Assembly: GCF_932294415.1 (NCBI RefSeq)
Contig: NC_065542.1
Coordinates: forward strand, 56,230,406 to 56,294,405
DNA: 64,000 nucleotides
Origin: Quercus robur
Taxonomy: Eukaryota > Streptophyta > Magnoliopsida > Fagales > Fagaceae
Direction of reading: 5' to 3'
Shown: in pieces, positions 59,870 to 64,000 of the stretch
How the letters are laid out: each line of letters opens with the position of its first letter
Position numbering within the stretch: position 1 is the first letter of the stretch
Program-made: the position numbers and the translations under genes
Notes under the pieces: model-generated
Database searches by the model: none
What the model was told of the DNA's origin: nothing
The model's input: the letters and a program-made list of their open reading frames with translations, nothing else

Positions 59870-60832
59870 ATGTCTGAGGTTAGATCCAGTGAGCTTGATA
59901 CTGGGTTATCGTCTAGCGATGACCCGGTGGAGGGAGATATTGCCATCTCTACCCCTCGAGAGGTTAGGGCTTTTTACGCCCTCGAGGAGGTGTGTGGGTT
60001 GGATGCTGACACCGTGGGTAGATTTAGAGATAGATTTCAATTTCCGGAGAGGGTTCGTGTTCGTCGGCCCAATGACGAGGATAGGGCTTGCCACTTCTTC
60101 CCTGGTGAGGTATGCTTCTATGAGGCTGCCTTCACTTGTGGCCTTAAATTCCCCGTCCACTTCTTCATAATGAAGCTTTTAGAGCATTTTGGCATTGCTC
60201 CCGGGCAATTTATGCCCAACTCATTGAGGATAGTGGTTAATTGTATGGAAATATGGTTGGCTGCTAATGGGGACATGATTAAGGTGGGTGAACTCATCTA
60301 TCTATATCGTTTGAAAGGGTCTAAAGAGTATGGATATTATGAGTTAGTGCCTTGGGAGAGGAAAACAAGGATTGTTAAGGGTTTACTGTCGTCCTTCAGG
60401 TATTGGAAATCAAGATTTTTCTTTGTGTCCAAGGATGATTTTGAGACTCCCTCCAGTAGGGATTGGGGTGATATCCCAAGGTTGCTTCGTCGGTGGGGAA
60501 CCCCGACCTTAGGTGCATCAGTATTTCTTCCTGTCGTTTCTAGCTTTGTTGCATTTACTGTACCGTCACTGACTCCTTTGCTTCTTATTTTGTGCAGTTA
60601 AGAGACGGTCTAAGCTCAAAAGCAGGCATAGGGAGTGTGTTGAGAAGGCGATAGAATACGCCCTGACGATCAAAAGTTGGGACAACCTGGTAGATCCACG
60701 GACCCTTGCCTTCTATAACCTTGGTCCCGATCCGTCTCCCTACGTTCTATGTGGTTTTAACATTGAAGAAAAAAAGAGTAAGTATTGAGTTCGTCAGTAT
60801 TGAGCTCGTCAATATTGATTCTCTTATAAACA

Positions 60833-60865
<33 letters not shown>

Positions 60866-61870
60866 TGTTTCTCTTTGTATAAATGACGACCAAGTTTAAC
60901 AAGGATATGTATGTGAAGATGAGGTCCAAGAAGGACAAGCCGCTATCCAGCATTGGGAAGAAGGTAGTGCACGTAACGGGGAAAGGTCCGTCCGTTACTT
61001 CAATTGCTTCTGCTACTCCCATCGTCTCTAGTGTTGAGACCGTGAGGACGGCCTCTCCAGCCATTTCAGTTGAAGAGATCCCCACTCCATCATCAAAAAG
61101 GTTGCGCATATCGGGCAAGGAGAAGAAAAAGTCGATTCTCGCTCGTCTACCGTCTAGGATGACAAAGAGCTGGTGGTGGACAGGGCACACGGGGTCGTGA
61201 TTGTTGAGGACCTGAAGGCTTTTACTGGTGTGCCATTCAACGTGGTCGTGAATCAGCAGGTCCACAAGCTCGTCCAGGTAAACTGCTCGTGCATCTTTTA
61301 GTTTCTTTTTCTTTCTCTTTGTACTGACGGCTTCAATTTTCTTTTTAGGTGTTGGGGGAGAGTCTCCATATTGCTTCTGAGTACCTCACTCAGGAGGCCA
61401 ATGTGGCGTCTCTAACATCTAGGATGGAGGCTTTGGAAGAGGAGAATTCTACATTGAAGAAAAAGCTCATCGACTCCATGCACGAGGCCAACACCTTAAA
61501 GGAAAATGCTAGGACCTTGACTGACAATCTCCGAGCTGAGCGTTAGTTAACTCTAGAGAAGGACGATCAACTTCTGGCAGCCAAAGAGAAGCTCAAGACT
61601 ATTGCTGCCAGGTCTGTGGAGGCTTTCTAGCAAACTGACGAGTATAACACTGTGCTCTTTAGTTGGTACTTTAAGGGTTTTGAGCTTCTGGGGAGGTACC
61701 TCGTCAAGCATCCCACTGGAGTCAATCTGCAGAGTCTGGATCTTGAAGTCGTAGACCAGGAGATGGCGATTGATGAGGCTGCCCAATCTTCGGCTCCTGA
61801 GGATGACGCCCCCGAGAAAGCTCCTGCTGATGACGCCCCTACTGGTGATGACGTTATTGCTGACCCCTGA
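59870..61870 (+). pseudogene. Spliced antisense accessory ORF of the gypsy element
   Basis: Encodes a protein of the type annotated in plants as a putative plant transposon protein; its role is unknown. Exons by my reading: 59870-60512, 60598-60777, about 60882-61280, 61350-61870, with GT-AG borders at most junctions. The acceptor before 60882 reads AA instead of AG. Residues 1-215 carry the conserved globular part (REVRAFYALEEVCGLDADTV, CHFFPGEVCFYEAAFTCGLK, NCMEIWLAANGDMIKVGELI, YLYRLKGSKEYGYYELVPWE). Exon 3 has basic KMRSKKDKPLSSIGKK. Exon 4 is a coiled coil (SRMEALEEENSTLKKKLID) with an acidic Ala/Pro-rich tail. Lesions: a 1-nt frameshift near 61155, TAG at 61543 and TAG at 61628. It is transcribed, if at all, opposite to the retroelement's genomic RNA. 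The first ATG of the conserved block (MSEVRSSEL) was chosen; the longer frame start at 59687 lacks conservation. Confidence 0.65.
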
Positions 61871-62396
61871 ACCTAATACTTAAGAAAATTTTCTCTTCTC
61901 TTTTGTTTATTTGGGTGCCCGTTATGTTTTGGGCTTTTTGTAAATTTAATTTTAGAACAATTTCCTTTTAATCTATCTTGAGAATAATATTTTTAGCCCA
62001 GTGTTTATGGGCCTTTAGATGTGAAAACAATGGTAAATGCCCGTTATTTTTGGGCTTTAATTAAATTTATGGCTGTGTACTTACTTACATTTGTGGTTGC
62101 TCACTTACTGGCTCGTCATATGCTTGTGATGTCTTACATCCATCCATGCTTTGTACTTTAGCAAAATTTTTAGTTGTAACTTTCCTTTTTCTTCGTCATC
62201 GATTTTCTTCTCGTCTATGCAGGTTCTGCTGCTTAGTTGATTTCCTGCAACTCACACCTCTTCAAGGGATCTCGTCGAGGGTCTTGGTGAACTTGTTGGG
62301 AGCTCAGATTCAGCCTAAGCTTTGTTTTGATTTGTTGCAAGGTTCTTGTCCTCTCTCCTTTTTTTTTTTTTTCCTCTTAGGGACTTTGCCGGGCAT
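61871..62396. other. Non-coding part of the gypsy 3' region
   Basis: T-rich DNA between the antisense ORF and the tandem repeats. GGGCTTTTTGTAAATTTAATT and GGGCTTTAATTAAATTTATG show a weak internal repetition. No gene. Confidence 0.5.
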
Positions 62397-62750
62397 ATGG
62401 CTTCATCAGTAACTTACATCCGTCAAGGCGGAATCTTGTTACTTTACCATTTTATTGTGTGACTTACACCCATTTAAGGGGATCTTGTCATGTTTGTGGC
62501 TTTGCCAGTAACTTACATCCGTCGAGGCGGAATCTTGTCACTTAGCCATTTCCATTGTGTGACTCACACCCATTTAAGGGATCTTGTCATGTTTGTGGAT
62601 TCGTCAGTAACTTACATCCGTCGAGGCAGAATCTTGTTACTTAGCCATTTTTATTGTGTGACTTACACTCATTTAAGGGATCTTGTCATGTTTGTGACTT
62701 CGTCAGTAACTTACATTCGTCAAAGCAGAATCTTGTTACTTAGCTATTTT
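62397..62750. repeat. Tandem repeat, period about 99 bp
   Basis: ACTTACATCCGTC recurs at 62412, 62511, 62610 and 62709 (last copy ACTTACATTCGTC), each followed by a GGAATCTTGT/CAGAATCTTGT block, CATTTAAGGG and GATCTTGTCATGTTTGTG. About 3.5 units. Confidence 0.92.
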
Positions 62751-62764
62751 TTTATTTTACAGTT

Positions 62765-64000
62765 GATTAGACCTACTTGCAGGAGCTTCTGTCCGTCTAG
62801 GGTTTCCAGGTGATAGCTGCCTTGCCTGGAGTAGTGGACAACTCGGTAGGGTCCTTCCTATGTGGGGCCAAGCTTTCCTTGGGCAGATTCCCTAGTTGCT
62901 GTGGTGACCTTGCACGGGACGAGGTCGCCTATGTCAAGTCGTCTGAGTTTTACCCTCTTATTGTAGTATTCAGCCATCTTCTTCTGGTATTTCATCATTC
63001 TGCTGGAAGCTTTGTCTCTTACTTCATCTAGACAATCCAGGTTGATTCATAGCTGATCGTCGTTGTCGTTGTCTTCTTTGTGCAGAACCTCTTGCTTGAT
63101 ACTGGCTACTCCACCTCGACCGAGATTACTGCTTCAGTGCCATAGGTGAGTCTGAAGGGGGTTTCTCTAGTTAGGGTTCTTACCGTGGTTCTGTAGGCCC
63201 ACAAGATGTTGGGCAATTCTTTTGGCTAGGCACCCTTTGTGTTGTCCAGCTTAGTTTTGATAATCTTGAGCAGTGTCCGATTCGTCACCTTCGTCTGTCC
63301 ATTCGCTTATGGATGCCCTGGGGATGAGAACTGGTTCTTGATGCCTAGACTTGAACAAAAGTCTTTAAAGCCTTAGTTGTCGAACTGCCGCCCGTTGTCT
63401 GATATGATCGTCTTTGGAATCCCAAACCTGCAGATGATACTCTTTCACACGAAGCTCCAAATTCTTGCTTCAATGATGGTTGCTAATGCCTCTACTTCAA
63501 CCCACTTTGTGAAGTAATCAATAGCAACTAATAGGAATTTTACCTGACCTTTACCTTGGGGCAGCGGACCGACGATGTCGATTCCCCATTGTGCAAATGG
63601 CCACAGAGATGCTATCGTCGTTAGTTTCTCTGCTGGAAGTCGCTGGACATTCCCGAACCTTTGGCATTTATCACACTTCTTGATGAACTATACTGCATCC
63701 ACTTGCATAGTAGGCTAGTAATAACCTGTTCGAATGACCTTGCTTACTAGGGATATAGGGCCAGCATGGTCCCCGCAAACTCCTTCGTGGATCTCTTCTA
63801 AGATGTACTTGGCTTCCTCATCGTCGACACACTTCAAGTAAGGCATGGAGAAGCCTCTCTTGTATAAGACGTCATTTAGGATTGTAAATCTGGCTGTCCT
63901 CTTCTTGATCTTCTTGGCCTCCTCGACGTCATGAGGGAGGCAACCCTCTTGGAGGAAAGACACGATTGGTGTCATCCAGCTGTTTGTGCTCTGGATTGCA
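62765..64000 (-). pseudogene. Ty3/gypsy integrase relic
   Basis: Minus-strand frame. The H2C2 zinc region is IHEGVCGDHAGPISLVSKVI ending CDKCQRFGNV. The core follows with WGIDIVGPLPQGKG (first Asp), TKWVEVEAL and IPKTIISDNGRQFDN (second Asp). The segment carrying the third acidic residue reads ANGQTKVTNRTLL, Lys (63289-63291) for the catalytic Glu. The C-terminal part is YYNKRVKLRRLDIGDLV, then SAQGKLGPT-stop-EGPYRVVHYSRQGSYHLE. Several Trp/Gln codons are stops. RT and RNase H lie beyond the window edge. Confidence 0.85.

Larger units (their letters stand above)
58501..64000 (-). mobile_element. Ty3/gypsy element, Tat-like, 3' part
   Basis: On the minus strand the order is integrase (64000 to about 62765), a tandem-repeat spacer (62750-62397), an oppositely oriented spliced ORF (61870-59870), then a probable 3' LTR area (about 59.3-58.5 kb, containing a palindrome). 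Extra antisense ORFs and tandem repeats between pol and the 3' LTR are known from the Tat lineage (Grande, Retand, Ogre). LTR ends and target duplication could not be fixed; the element continues past the window. Confidence 0.6.

Noticed and set aside
62490..62813. 107-aa plus-strand frame with repeated VTYIRRG
   Set aside because: It is simply translation of the 99-bp tandem repeat (period divisible by three), opposite to pol and without homology.
1..64000. CRISPR arrays, bacterial operons or organelle genes
   Set aside because: No regularly spaced short repeats with unique spacers, and all genes have eukaryotic intron structure or plant nuclear families.

Overview
This is nuclear DNA from a flowering plant. 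Three intron-phased or intronless host genes of plant-specific type (a SIP1-clade trihelix factor, a Dicer-like 3 and a SEC14-nodulin lipid-transfer protein) sit in a very AT-rich background crowded with plant transposable elements. A woody eudicot, perhaps Fagaceae, is my impression from the repeat style; that part is inference and cannot be proved from the window.

Layout. 1-1.9 kb: a hAT-type MITE and other repeat debris. 1.9-2.7 kb (+): intronless trihelix transcription factor gene. 2.7-12.6 kb: a decayed, reverse-oriented LINE (3.9-6.3 kb), a MULE with long terminal inverted repeats and a 9-bp target duplication (6.9-8.1 kb), tRNA-derived SINE copies and tandem duplications. 12.6-20.65 kb (+): a decayed autonomous Helitron (Rep plus PIF1-type helicase). 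It is followed by a set of phase-compatible exons of an unrecognised protein, one intron of which holds a solo LTR, and then by a 288-bp foldback whose two ends look like Helitron 3' termini. 22.3-40.1 kb (+): an apparently intact 25-exon Dicer-like 3 gene (1,696 aa by my exon model); its introns are loaded with retroelement relics. 40.1-44.9 kb: Helitron, MULE and LINE remnants. 44.9-52.0 kb (-): an intact 15-exon SEC14-like/nodulin-domain phosphatidylinositol transfer protein gene (643 aa) with a 7-nt first coding exon. 52-58.5 kb: AT-rich spacer with MITEs, a Helitron 5' end, a 5'-truncated LINE with a long target duplication and a second LTR of the 19-kb type. 58.5-64 kb: the 3' part of a Ty3/gypsy element on the minus strand (integrase relic running off the window), an array of about 99-bp repeats, and a spliced ORF on the opposite strand. 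This organisation recalls the Tat (Ogre/Retand/Grande) lineage.

How it fits together. The three host genes have no evident operational link. DCL3 makes the 24-nt siRNAs that direct DNA methylation to transposons, and here it is itself surrounded and invaded by transposons. The Helitron reading frame is broken mostly by C-to-T/G-to-A type nonsense codons, as expected for methylated silenced elements. The most unusual pattern is a series of very short insertions (about 17-85 nt) with A-rich tails, several ending CTTATC plus an A or C/A run and flanked by 10-20-bp direct repeats. They look like retroinsertions of little more than a 3' tail, and most lie in DCL3 introns.
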